The position numbers and the translations under genes were made by a program. From an uncultured Algimonas sp. (GTDB taxonomy: Bacteria; Pseudomonadota; Alphaproteobacteria; Caulobacterales; Maricaulaceae), in NCBI RefSeq assembly GCF_947498175.1, contig NZ_CANMJB010000004.1:186001-250000 (forward strand): a DNA stretch of 64,000 bases. The letters run 5' to 3'. Below the pieces are notes generated by a model. It saw only the letters and a program-made list of their open reading frames with translations. It was not told where the DNA came from and searched no databases. Of the stretch, positions 35,898 through 44,146 are shown in pieces. Each line of letters opens with the position of its first letter. The first letter of the stretch is position 1.

Positions 35898-36737
35898 ATG
35901 AGCGCACGCATCGTCTATCAAGGGGAGCCGGGCGCCTATTCCCATCTGGCCTGCCGCGAGCATTTCGGCGACATGGAGCCTTGGGCCTGCCAGTCCTTCG
36001 CGCATGCCTTCGCGCGCGTGCGGTCCGGCGAGGCGGCGCTGGCCATGATCCCGGTCGAGAACACGGTCGCGGGCCGGGTCAGCGACATCTACCACCTCTT
36101 GCCGGACGGCGGCCTGTTCATCGTCGCCGAGCGCTACCAGCCGATCCGGCACCAGCTGCTCGGCCTGCCCGGTGCGGCGCTGGAGGGGGTGCGCATCGCC
36201 CGCTCCCATCCCATGGCGCTGGGACAGGTGCGCGAAAGCCTGTCGCGGCTGGGCATTGACGGCATCGCCGACGTCGATACGGCCGCCGCCGCGCGCAAGG
36301 TGGCCGAACGCGGGGATGCAGGCGTGGCCGCCGTGGCCAGCCGGGTCGCCGCCGAAGAATACGGATTGGAGATCCTGGCCGCGGATATCGAGGATTCCGG
36401 ATCCAACACGACGCGTTTCATCGTCCTGTCGGCCGAGGCGTCGGTTCCGGCACCGGATGCGGGGCCGGTCGTCTCCTCCTACGTCTTCCGCACGCGGTCC
36501 GTGCCCAGCGCGCTCTACAAGGCGCTGGGCGGGTTCGCGACCAACGGGCTGAACCTGACCAAGCTGGAAAGCTACATGGTGGGCGGCGGGTTCGCGGCGG
36601 TGCAGTTCTATGCCGATGTCGAAGGCCATCCCGACAGCGACGCGATGCGCCACGCGCTGGAGGAACTGGCCTTCTTCAGCGAGGATGTGCGCCATCTGGG
36701 CACCTATCCGGCCGATCCGGCGCGCACGGGATCGTGA
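35898..36737 (+). CDS. pheA: Prephenate dehydratase
   Basis: Converts prephenate to phenylpyruvate in phenylalanine synthesis; 279 residues. The PDT domain (YQGEPGAYSHLA, MIPVENTVAGRVSDIYHLL) ends with the catalytic Thr motif SNTTRFIVLS, followed by an ACT domain (GALYKAL-like SVPSALYKALGGFATNGLNL, TKLESYMVGGGFAAVQFYAD) that binds Phe for feedback control. Start ATG 35898 with GGGGGAG upstream. The 221-bp leader contains an 8-bp stem hairpin at 35784-35808, function unknown. Confidence 0.95.
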   Translation: MSARIVYQGEPGAYSHLACREHFGDMEPWACQSFAHAFARVRSGEAALAMIPVENTVAGRVSDIYHLLPDGGLFIVAERYQPIRHQLLGLPGAALEGVRIARSHPMALGQVRESLSRLGIDGIADVDTAAAARKVAERGDAGVAAVASRVAAEEYGLEILAADIEDSGSNTTRFIVLSAEASVPAPDAGPVVSSYVFRTRSVPSALYKALGGFATNGLNLTKLESYMVGGGFAAVQFYADVEGHPDSDAMRHALEELAFFSEDVRHLGTYPADPARTGS

Positions 36738-36794
36738 CGGCGCCAAGCGGTGCGCGGGCTTGAGCTGCCCGGCCCGCAGAACCATATCCATCCC

Positions 36795-37247
36795 ATGAAG
36801 ACGTTCCTTGTCGCCGTTCTGGCCATCGCGGGGGCCTGGCTGATACCGGCGCAGGCCTTGGCGCAGAAACCCGAAATCTACACGTCCTGGCGCAACAATC
36901 TCGCCCTGGACGGCTACGACGTGGTCAGCTTCCATGCCGGCAAGCCGCTCAAGGGACGAACGGAATTTTCGACCGAATACCGGGATGCCGTCTGGCGCTT
37001 CGACACGCAGGCCAATCTCGACCTGTTCGAGATGAACCCGCAGGCGTTCGCGCCGCAATATGGCGGTTATTGCGCCTGGGCGGCCGCGATGGGCAAGCTG
37101 GCCCCCGGCAAGGCCCGGCACTGGCACGTGGTCGACGGCCGGCTCTATCTGAACTATTCGACACGGGTGAAGAAACGCTGGGACGCGCTGCGCGAGGAGT
37201 TCATCGTCCGGGCGGACGAGAACTGGCCGGACCTGCTGGATGAGTAA
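36795..37247 (+). CDS. YHS domain-containing secreted protein
   Basis: A 150-residue protein with a signal peptide (MKTFLVAVLAIAGAWLIPAQ ALA) and a YHS-like domain (LDGYDVVSFHAGKPLKG, YGGYCAWAAAMGKLAPGKA with the Cys). YHS domains are often metal- or ligand-binding; the role here is unknown. It lies 57 bp after pheA on the same strand and 3 bp before the convergent nudC stop. Confidence 0.8.
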   Translation: MKTFLVAVLAIAGAWLIPAQALAQKPEIYTSWRNNLALDGYDVVSFHAGKPLKGRTEFSTEYRDAVWRFDTQANLDLFEMNPQAFAPQYGGYCAWAAAMGKLAPGKARHWHVVDGRLYLNYSTRVKKRWDALREEFIVRADENWPDLLDE

Positions 37248-37250
37248 GGC

Positions 37251-38153
37251 CTATTGTCCCGCGAGCCACGCCTTCATCAGCTGATGGGCGATGGTGGTGC
37301 GCGGCGGGCGCAGGAAGGCTCCGCCGGTTCCGTCGAAGACGGCTTGCACCTCCGCACGACTGAACCAGCGCGCATCCTCCAGCTCCTTTTCGTCGATCCG
37401 GACGGTGCGGTCCGCCGCCTGGCTGATCAGTCCGATCATCAGTTGAGACGGGAACGGCCAGGGCTGGCAGAACAGATATCGATGGCATGCGAGCGTCGCG
37501 CCGACTTCCTCCATCCCTTCGCGGGTGGCGGCTTCCTCGATCGTTTCCCCGGGCGAGACGAACCCGGCCAGCGCCGAGTAGTAGCCCGGCGGCCAACCCG
37601 GACCGCGGCCCAGCAGCACGGCGTCCGCCTGCTCGACCAGGAAGATCACGACTGGATTGACGCGCGGGAAATGCTCCGCATCGCAGGCCGTGCAGATGCG
37701 TTTGGCCCCGCCTTCGGCCGGGACGCTGGGCCGCCCGCATCGCGCGCAGAACGGATGCGTCCGGTGCCAGTCGAAGATCGACCGCGCGCGGCCCGCGACC
37801 GCCAGCGCGTCCGGGGCCAGCCGGTGACCCTGCAGACGCAGATCGGTCAGCGCCCCGGCGGGGAACATCTCGTCGGACTTCAGCGATGCGGCGAAAACGG
37901 GATCGCCGTCGCCTTCGAGCCCTAGGAAGATCAGGCCCGGATCGGCCAGCGGCAGTGCGGCGACCTCCGCCGGCCTGGCGCGCAGCAGATCGGCCCCGTC
38001 CGTCGCGACCTGGCCTCGGTGCAGCAGGATCGCGGTCGCGCCGGCATGGCCTTGCAACCGGTCCAGTGACGCGTCGCCACGCTCCGTCTCGGCGAAGTCC
38101 ACGTGCGACCCGGCGAACGGGATCGGGCAGTCCGGATAGTGCAGATCGGTCAT
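37251..38153 (-). CDS. nudC: NAD(+)/NADH diphosphatase (Nudix)
   Basis: A 300-residue enzyme hydrolysing NAD(H) (and deNADding RNA in E. coli) to NMN(H) and AMP. A four-Cys zinc ribbon (CARCGRPSVPAEGGAKRICT and CDAEHFPR) precedes the Nudix box GFVSPGETIEEAATREGMEE VG, then CQPWPFPSQLMIG, the NudC-specific array. The N-terminal domain is loosely conserved. Divergent from the first barrel gene across a 194-bp region. Confidence 0.92.
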   Translation of the reverse strand: MTDLHYPDCPIPFAGSHVDFAETERGDASLDRLQGHAGATAILLHRGQVATDGADLLRARPAEVAALPLADPGLIFLGLEGDGDPVFAASLKSDEMFPAGALTDLRLQGHRLAPDALAVAGRARSIFDWHRTHPFCARCGRPSVPAEGGAKRICTACDAEHFPRVNPVVIFLVEQADAVLLGRGPGWPPGYYSALAGFVSPGETIEEAATREGMEEVGATLACHRYLFCQPWPFPSQLMIGLISQAADRTVRIDEKELEDARWFSRAEVQAVFDGTGGAFLRPPRTTIAHQLMKAWLAGQ

Positions 38154-38177
38154 AATTCAGCCTCGATTACGGCGGCG

Positions 38178-38192
38178 TTAACGGGGTCTTAA
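38178..38192. promoter_or_regulatory. CtrA-type box (TTAA-N7-TTAA)
   Basis: Perfect TTAA-N7-TTAA in the nudC/barrel divergent region, 25 bp from nudC and 156 bp from the barrel start. Confidence 0.5.
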
Positions 38193-38212
38193 CTGACAAT
38201 GACACCGAATTC

Positions 38213-38237
38213 ATGCAACGATAACAAACTGTTGCAT
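38213..38237. promoter_or_regulatory. Inverted repeat ATGCAAC-N11-GTTGCAT
   Basis: Perfect 7-bp arms 11 bp apart, about 110 bp upstream of the first barrel gene. The geometry (18 bp centre to centre of half sites) suits a dimeric regulator. No matching family recognised. Confidence 0.4.
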
Positions 38238-38347
38238 GGGGGGCACACTGCGTTTGTAACATCTCGTGAAGGGGTGGACGAACACGGTCCGAGCGCCGAT
38301 CTCACCGCTCACGCACATAGTGTGCATTCACTCCTAGGAGAATAGAA

Positions 38348-38965
38348 ATGAAACTTTCAGCAGCCATCATGACGGCAAGTGCCATTGCCCTTATGGGCGG
38401 AACCGCCATGGCTCAGGACAGCAATGTCTACATCAATGCGGGCGTCGATTCGTATGAGTTCGATTCCTACACGCTGTCCGGCAAGATCGGTTACAACTTC
38501 AACGAATATTTCGGTGTCGAAGGCCAGGGCGCTTTCGGGATCGGCGGCGACGAAGACGCGGCATTCGACCAGATCGTGCAAGGGTCGCGCATCCAGGGCA
38601 GCCTGAGTGCGGAAGTGGACAATTCCTTCGCCGCCTTCGCCCGCGTCAAATTGCCGATCAATGAGCGCTTCGAGGTCTTCGCCCGGGGCGGTTACCACTT
38701 CACCCAGGTCGGTTTCGAGACGTCCGCCTTCACCGTGACGACGGCCGGTACGCCCCGCACCATCGCGGCGACCGAGGACAATATCGACTTTGACGGCTTC
38801 GCGGCCGGCGTTGGCGCACAGTTCATGTTCAATCCGCTCAACGGCGTCCGCGTGGAATACACGTTCCAGGATGTCGAGAACGTCGAGGACGTCAGCGTCG
38901 ACGGCACCGATTTTGGTGAATTCGGATCCGACGTCTATTCGATCTCCTACGTCCGCAAGTTCTAG
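38348..38965 (+). CDS. Outer-membrane beta-barrel protein (paralogue 1)
   Basis: A 205-residue protein: signal peptide (MKLSAAIMTASAIALMGGTA MA) followed by an OmpW/OmpA-like small barrel, with alternating hydrophobic strands (YTLSGKIGYNFNEYFGVEGQ, VGAQFMFNPLNGVRVEYTFQ) and a terminal Phe (SISYVRKF). Start has CTAGGAG upstream. A good terminator follows, so it is probably a strong single-gene transcript. Function, pore or adhesin, cannot be told. Paralogue of the next gene. Confidence 0.85.
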   Translation: MKLSAAIMTASAIALMGGTAMAQDSNVYINAGVDSYEFDSYTLSGKIGYNFNEYFGVEGQGAFGIGGDEDAAFDQIVQGSRIQGSLSAEVDNSFAAFARVKLPINERFEVFARGGYHFTQVGFETSAFTVTTAGTPRTIAATEDNIDFDGFAAGVGAQFMFNPLNGVRVEYTFQDVENVEDVSVDGTDFGEFGSDVYSISYVRKF

Positions 38966-38990
38966 AACCAGACGCAGATCCTGACATGAC

Positions 38991-39025
38991 GGCCCGCCGT
39001 CCCGACCGGGGCGGCGGGCTTTTTC
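38991..39025 (+). terminator. Rho-independent terminator after barrel 1
   Basis: GCCCGCC (38992-38998) pairs with GGCGGGC (39013-39019) and is followed by a run of T. Confidence 0.8.
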
Positions 39026-39111
39026 ATGCGCGGGTGTTTGTTGCCGAAATGCAACATCCGATTGGGATCGACCGCGGCGCTATGGACTTCGCCGTCCGCG
39101 CGCTTACGGGG

Positions 39112-39125
39112 CTACCAGCTGGTAG
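39112..39125. promoter_or_regulatory. 14-bp perfect palindrome before barrel 2
   Basis: CTACCAGCTGGTAG, 55 bp upstream of the second barrel gene. A perfect palindrome of this length close to a start suggests an operator; the regulator is unknown. Confidence 0.4.
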
Positions 39126-39180
39126 GGGCAAGTGCGGGGCTCGGTCATCGGGCCCTTTCGTTTCTTGCAAAGGTAGACAC

Positions 39181-39696
39181 ATGAAACTCGCGAATATCGC
39201 TCTAGCCGCATCAGTTCTGGCTCTGGTGGCCGGTGCCGCCCAGGCCCAGACCGCCCAGCCCTATTACGGTGTCGGCGTCGATGCCTTCGATTTCGACTCC
39301 TACACGCTGTCGGGCCGGCTCGGCACGAACTTCTCCGAATATATCGGGGTCGAAGGGCAGGCCGGTATCGGCATCATCGACGATGAAGTCACGGTCGGCG
39401 GCACGGAGGTCGAAGTCGGCGTGGACGTCTTCGCCGCGGCCTTCCTGACCGGCCGCTACCCGGTTTCTCCGCAATTCGACCTGATCGGTCGCGCCGGCTA
39501 TTACTACGCCGAAGCGTCGGCCGAAAGCGGCGGCGTGAGCGTGGACGGCGATGCCGACGGCCTGGCCTTCGGCGCCGGTGGCCAGTACAATTTCGGACCC
39601 GCTTTCCGCAACGGCATCCGCGTCGAATACACCAATCTCGATGGGGACGGCGACAGCGGCGACGCATTCTCGGTCGCCTTCATCCGCAAGTTCTAG
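39181..39696 (+). CDS. Outer-membrane beta-barrel protein (paralogue 2)
   Basis: A 171-residue barrel protein with signal peptide (to AGAAQA). It shares with its neighbour the stretch DSYTLSGRLGTNFSEYIGVE and the ending SVAFIRKF, so the pair arose by tandem duplication, with a shorter loop region here. ATG 39181 is preceded by AGGTAG; an upstream open frame is not coding. Has its own terminator. Likely a small porin-like or OmpW-like protein. Confidence 0.85.
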   Translation: MKLANIALAASVLALVAGAAQAQTAQPYYGVGVDAFDFDSYTLSGRLGTNFSEYIGVEGQAGIGIIDDEVTVGGTEVEVGVDVFAAAFLTGRYPVSPQFDLIGRAGYYYAEASAESGGVSVDGDADGLAFGAGGQYNFGPAFRNGIRVEYTNLDGDGDSGDAFSVAFIRKF

Positions 39697-39719
39697 GCTA
39701 GACCAATCGCGGCCTTCCG

Positions 39720-39754
39720 GCCCGTCCCGCGCGCCTCGCGAGGCGGGCTTTTTC
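39720..39754 (+). terminator. Rho-independent terminator after barrel 2
   Basis: GC-rich hairpin (core CGCCT-CGCG-AGGCG, outer GCCCG/CGGGC) followed by TTTTT. Confidence 0.75.
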
Positions 39755-39802
39755 GTGCGTCCGAGGTCTTGCCAGCAGCGGTCCCGCCCGCCATATGGGG
39801 TC

Positions 39803-39902
39803 CCGGAAGATCGGCCCGGACGTGGGCTGTCGCCAACCCGGTCAGGTCGGGAACGAAGCAGCCGTAACGATTCGCTCGCGGGTCGGATCCCGGTCTTCCA
39901 CC
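39803..39902 (+). ncRNA. ffs: Small SRP RNA (4.5S RNA)
   Basis: The RNA scaffold of the signal recognition particle, binding Ffh. The domain IV signature is plain: GGTCAGGTCGGGAACGAAGC then AGCC. Compared with the E. coli sequence (AGGTCCGGAAGGAAGC), the base pair closing the GGAA tetraloop is swapped from C-G to G-C, a compensatory change that keeps the hairpin. The flanks pair end to end: GGAAGATCGG at 39805-39814 with CCGGTCTTCC at 39890-39899, one G-U pair. This gives an RNA of about 100 nt, normal for alphaproteobacteria. Exact ends are approximate. Confidence 0.88.
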
Positions 39903-39974
39903 TCTTTGTCGCAATATTCGCCGATGCCCTTATCCGCGGGCCTCCATCCGCCGGTTTGGGCGCGATGGGCGGGT

Positions 39975-40706
39975 TTAGTCCGGCACTTTCGGGTCGAACG
40001 GCGCCACCCAGCCCTCTTCGGTCTCGCGCCCGGAATATTGACGCGCTTCCGATGTGTTGCCGAAATCGTCGAGCACGGGATTTTCCGATCCCGACAGGGC
40101 CGCGTCGCGTTTGCGGATGATCACCTTCATCTTGTCGAAACGCCCGTCCTCTCGCATCCGTTCGAATTGCTCGTGGCTGTTGAAGACCATGACCGGATAG
40201 CGGAAGCAGCGCGCCGGCCTGGAGGCGTTGGGGTGCAATCCGACGATGAAGAAGGCTTCCCCGCCGATCGACATGGAAAAATGCGGGCTGTCCGGTTCGG
40301 ACCGGGTCTGCAGCGCCCAAGGCTCCCCGGCGACGGCGTCGAAATTGTGCAGGCATTGCAGGCGCCGCCAAAGCACGGTCTCGAAGTCCTTTTCGGTCAT
40401 CAGCGCGCTATCGGGATAGATGACGGCGAAGCTCTGCACGGTCGGCGTATCGCGCTCCAGCTGGTCCCGGAACGCCTTGATGGCGGTGTAGATCTCCACG
40501 TCGTGGGCCGGGGAGGCGATGTCGCCCGCCTCGATCACGGTGATGAAGGACCGCACCAAGGCGGCCTTCGCGCCGACGCAGGGAAAGCGGTCCGAGCGGA
40601 TGAAATCGTAAAAGGCCTCCGTCGGCGTGCGGCGAAAGGCCGATTTTAGCAGATCGTCGCGCATGTCCAGCGGCGGACGCTCCGCCTGCTCCGAAGGCGA
40701 GGCCAT
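39975..40706 (-). CDS. YqcI/YcgG family protein
   Basis: A 243-residue protein of the uncharacterised YqcI/YcgG family. Recognisable blocks are FPCVGAKAAL, LWRRLQCLHNF, MSIGGEAFFIVGLHPNASRP, FNSHEQFERMREDGRFDKM and NPVLDDFGNTSEARQYSGRE. Start set at ATG 40706, where family similarity begins; the frame stays open to 40880 and would add 58 residues with a GNPH repeat encoded by the 12-bp array. Function unknown; some members sit near siderophore or natural-product genes. A P450 gene is next, 216 bp away, same strand. Confidence 0.8.
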   Translation of the reverse strand: MASPSEQAERPPLDMRDDLLKSAFRRTPTEAFYDFIRSDRFPCVGAKAALVRSFITVIEAGDIASPAHDVEIYTAIKAFRDQLERDTPTVQSFAVIYPDSALMTEKDFETVLWRRLQCLHNFDAVAGEPWALQTRSEPDSPHFSMSIGGEAFFIVGLHPNASRPARCFRYPVMVFNSHEQFERMREDGRFDKMKVIIRKRDAALSGSENPVLDDFGNTSEARQYSGRETEEGWVAPFDPKVPD

Positions 40707-40790
40707 GGTCCCCTTCAAGGCGGGCTTGGCGGGGTTCTTGAGTGTGTCGAGATCGTCTATGGGATCGGGTCCGTTTCGCCTTGGGTTTTC

Positions 40791-40826
40791 ATGGGGGTTT
40801 CCATGGGGGTTTCCATGGGGGTTTCC
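40791..40826. repeat. Three exact 12-bp tandem repeats (ATGGGGGTTTCC)
   Basis: Three perfect copies plus partial copies on both sides, in the gap between the YqcI/YcgG gene and the P450 stop. In the minus-strand open frame they read as a GNPH repeat, so they could lie inside a longer YqcI/YcgG N-terminus if the start is at 40880. Confidence 0.9.
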
Positions 40827-40921
40827 ATCGGGTCTGCCAGTCTGAACGTCGCGAATCCGGATTCGTTCAGATCGATCCACCGCCAGTTATCGTCAGGCAA
40901 CATCGAGAGGCGGCGGCGTTC

Positions 40922-42352
40922 TCATTTCCGCCGCTCCACTCGCATCGTCAGCGGCGTTTCCGTTCGGACCGTGACGCGCGCCAGCGGCCACGGGTGGTCG
41001 CCTTCCAGATGCAGGCGGTATCGCCGCGCGATCAGGGCGGTCAGGATGACGGCTTCCATCTTGGCGAACCGCGATCCGATGCAGACGCGCGGTCCGAGCC
41101 CGAAGGGCAGATACTGGAAGCGGTCGATGGCGTCCCGCGCGCCCGGAAGGAAGCGGTCGGGCATGAAGGCATCCGGGTGCTCCCACAGCTTGCGGTGGCG
41201 GTGAACGGTCCAGAGATTGCCGAACACGATTGTGCCTTCGGGCAGGGCTTTGCCGCCCAGCGTTTCGTCGCGGTTCAGTTCGCGCGACAGGAACGGCGCG
41301 GGCGGGTAGAGGCGCATGGCCTCGTCGATGCAGGAACCGGTGTAGGGCAGCGCGTCCGGCCAGTCCTGCGCGGGGCCGTCCGTGTCGAGCCCGTCCGCTT
41401 CGGCCTCCAGCCGCGCGCGGGCGGCGTCGTCCTGCGACAACAGGTAGAACAGCCAGGTCAGGGCGCGCGACGTGGTCTCGTGCCCGGCGGCGATGAAGGT
41501 GATGAGCTGATCGACCAGCAGGGCCTCGCTCATCGCCTCGCCGTCCGTCGCCGTCAGCATCAGCGTGAGCAGGTCGTCCGGCACGGTTTCGCCCGCTTCG
41601 ATGCGGTCCCGGCGCGCTTCGCCCAGCTGACCGATATTGCGGCGCAGGCGTTTGACGATGCCCATCTTGCCGAGGCGTGTGAGGCGCGGCACCCAGGCCG
41701 GAATGGCGGTCAGGTCGAAGGGGTCGGGCCGGCCCATGGAGGACAGGAAACGGTCGATGTCGCGCAAGCTCGCTTGCCGCCCGCCTTCCAGCTCGCCGGA
41801 AAACAGCACGTCCGACAGGACTTGGTAGGTCAGGTCCACGCAGACCTGGTCGAACGCCACGCGGTCGTCGCCCATCAGCCGGTCGAGCTGCGCCTGCGTG
41901 GTGCGCGCCATGCCCTGGGCGAAACCGTTCACGTTGCGGGGCGTGAAGACCGGGGCCAGCGCGCGCCGGTCGTGCCGCCAGCGGTCGCCCTCCGACGTCA
42001 GCAATCCGTTTCGCAGGACGGGCTTCAGGATGGCGTTGCGGATGCCGGACAGCCGTAGCGCGTCCGCCTTGGTGACGAAGGTTTCGCGCAGCGTGTCGGG
42101 ATGGCTCGGCGTGAAGAAGGTCCGGCCCAGCCCGCGCGCGACCTGGTCGAAATCCGCGATGGACAGGTTCGTCTGTCCGTGGATCGGATTGCGCGACGCC
42201 GCCAGCATGTAGCGGATCCAGTCGATCCGGTCCCAGCTGGCGATGTCGATCTTTATGGGTCGAGGCACGGGTGGAACGAAGCGCCCGTCGTCCCAGCGCG
42301 GTTCGGGGCGGAAGCGGTAGTCGTGGCGGGTCTGTCCCATGTCGGGGGTCAT
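40922..42352 (-). CDS. Cytochrome P450
   Basis: A 476-residue haem mono-oxygenase. The I-helix oxygen motif is FIAAGHETTSRAL, the ExxR pair is in CIDEAMRLYPPAPFLSRE, and the haem-Cys loop is FGLGPRVCIGSRFAKMEA. It resembles CYP102/CYP4-like soluble bacterial P450s rather than the camphor type. The start at 42352 has AGGGAGG just upstream; ATG 42340 is an alternative. No ferredoxin or reductase gene is adjacent, so electron partners are elsewhere. Divergent from dnaX. Substrate unknown; fatty acid or terpene oxidation are guesses. Confidence 0.9.
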   Translation of the reverse strand: MTPDMGQTRHDYRFRPEPRWDDGRFVPPVPRPIKIDIASWDRIDWIRYMLAASRNPIHGQTNLSIADFDQVARGLGRTFFTPSHPDTLRETFVTKADALRLSGIRNAILKPVLRNGLLTSEGDRWRHDRRALAPVFTPRNVNGFAQGMARTTQAQLDRLMGDDRVAFDQVCVDLTYQVLSDVLFSGELEGGRQASLRDIDRFLSSMGRPDPFDLTAIPAWVPRLTRLGKMGIVKRLRRNIGQLGEARRDRIEAGETVPDDLLTLMLTATDGEAMSEALLVDQLITFIAAGHETTSRALTWLFYLLSQDDAARARLEAEADGLDTDGPAQDWPDALPYTGSCIDEAMRLYPPAPFLSRELNRDETLGGKALPEGTIVFGNLWTVHRHRKLWEHPDAFMPDRFLPGARDAIDRFQYLPFGLGPRVCIGSRFAKMEAVILTALIARRYRLHLEGDHPWPLARVTVRTETPLTMRVERRK

Positions 42353-42427
42353 GCGCCTCCCTTCGGCTGTGTGCAATCGCCCCGCGTCGCTTTCCAAGTG
42401 CACCGGGCCTGCATATAGTCGCCGCCA

Positions 42428-44146
42428 ATGGCCGACGCTCCCGCTCAGACGAACGAAACCTACCAGGTCCTCGCCCGCAAATACCGCCCGTCCACCTTCG
42501 AGGACATGATCGGGCAGGATGCGATGGTCACGACCTTGCGCAATGCGTTCAAGACGGGGCGCATCGCCCATGCCTTCATGCTGACGGGCGTGCGCGGGAT
42601 CGGCAAGACGACGACGGCGCGGTTGCTGGCAAGGGCGCTGAACTACGAGACGGACGCGGTCGATCATCCGTCGGTCGAACTGGACAAGCCGGGACGCCAT
42701 TGCGCCGCGATCATGGCCTCGACGCACATGGACGTGCTGGAGATGGACGCGGCGTCGCGGACGGGCGTGGACAATATGCGAGAGCTGCTGGACGGGGTGC
42801 GCTACGCGCCCGCCGATGCGCGCTACAAGGTCTACATCATCGACGAGGTCCACATGCTCAGCGCGGGCGCGTTCAACGCCCTGCTGAAGACGCTCGAAGA
42901 GCCGCCGGACCACGCCAAGTTCATCTTCGCCACGACCGAGATCCGCAAGGTGCCGATCACGGTGCTGTCGCGCTGCCAGCGTTTCGACCTGCGCCGGGTC
43001 GAGGCGGACGAACTCGCCAAACATCTGAAAAGCATCGCGGAACAGGAAGGCATCCAGGTGTCGGACGACGGGCTCGCCCTGATCGCGCGCGCGGCCGAAG
43101 GCTCGGTGCGCGACGGGCTGTCGCTGCTCGATCAGGCCATCGTGCAGAGCGGCCTGTCGGGCGAGGAGGTCACGGCCGAGCAGGTCCGCACCATGCTGGG
43201 TCTGGCCGACCGGGTGCGTCTGATCGACCTGTTCGAACACGCCATGGGCGGAGACGCCAAAGCCGCGCTCACGGCGATGCGCGCGCAATATGACGACGGC
43301 GCGGCGCCCGACGTCGTGATGGGCGACCTGCTCGACATCTGCCACGAAGTCTCCCGCGCGCAGACGCTGGGGCAGGACGCGGCCTTCGACTTCGCGCCGG
43401 ACCAGGTCGAGCGTCTGCGCGGGCTGGGCGAGCGCTTCACGACCGGGCAGCTGACCCGCGCCTGGCAGATCCTGATGGGCGCGCATGGCGAAGTGCGCCA
43501 GGCCCCGGTGCCGCTGGCCGCCGCCGAGATGGCGCTGCTGAAACTGGCGCTGGCCGGACAGATGCCGCCGCCGGAACTCGCCGCGCAGATCATCGAGCAG
43601 GCGCAGAAGCTAGAAGCCGAAGGCGGGGAGGGGCTGCCAATCATTACGCTGGATGCGCCGAAAGCCGCCGCGCCGGCGCCCGCGCCGATCCAGACGTCGT
43701 CAGCCCGATCTGTCGCCATGACCGCGCCGAAGCCGGTCGCGCCCGCCGCGCCGACGCTGCGGCTGGACACGTTCGAGGACTATGTCGGCCAGATCGACGA
43801 TCTGCGCCTGCGCTCCGATCTGGAACGCTATGTCAGCGTGGTGAGCTTCGCCGACGGGCAGGCGGAGGTCCATATCACCGAGGCCCGACACAACGGCCTC
43901 GTCGGCAAGATGGTGCGTTCCCTGCAGGAACTGACGGGAAAGCCGTGGCTGGTCAGCCCGGTCGAAGCACCCGGCGCACCGCCGCTGGCCGAACGGCGCC
44001 GCACCGCCAAGGCGGAGCAGGCCGCTCAGGACCGGTCCCATCCGGCCTTCGACCATCCGCTGCTCAAAGACGCCAAGCTGCTTGAGATCAGGGACCGCGC
44101 TCCCAATGTAATCGCCGGCAACTTCAAGAGCGAGGAAGAGCGATGA
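42428..44146 (+). CDS. dnaX: DNA polymerase III subunits gamma/tau
   Basis: The clamp-loader ATPase, 572 residues. Walker A GVRGIGKTTTARLLAR, Walker B VYIIDEVHML, sensor I TTEIRKVPITVLSRCQRFDL. The zinc module, normally four cysteines between the P-loop and DVLEMDAASRTGVD, retains only one (GRHCAAIM). The C-terminal third is an Ala/Pro linker then a tau-type domain. No obvious slippery A-run for gamma frameshifting was seen. It overlaps ybaB by ATGA. Confidence 0.95.
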   Translation: MADAPAQTNETYQVLARKYRPSTFEDMIGQDAMVTTLRNAFKTGRIAHAFMLTGVRGIGKTTTARLLARALNYETDAVDHPSVELDKPGRHCAAIMASTHMDVLEMDAASRTGVDNMRELLDGVRYAPADARYKVYIIDEVHMLSAGAFNALLKTLEEPPDHAKFIFATTEIRKVPITVLSRCQRFDLRRVEADELAKHLKSIAEQEGIQVSDDGLALIARAAEGSVRDGLSLLDQAIVQSGLSGEEVTAEQVRTMLGLADRVRLIDLFEHAMGGDAKAALTAMRAQYDDGAAPDVVMGDLLDICHEVSRAQTLGQDAAFDFAPDQVERLRGLGERFTTGQLTRAWQILMGAHGEVRQAPVPLAAAEMALLKLALAGQMPPPELAAQIIEQAQKLEAEGGEGLPIITLDAPKAAAPAPAPIQTSSARSVAMTAPKPVAPAAPTLRLDTFEDYVGQIDDLRLRSDLERYVSVVSFADGQAEVHITEARHNGLVGKMVRSLQELTGKPWLVSPVEAPGAPPLAERRRTAKAEQAAQDRSHPAFDHPLLKDAKLLEIRDRAPNVIAGNFKSEEER

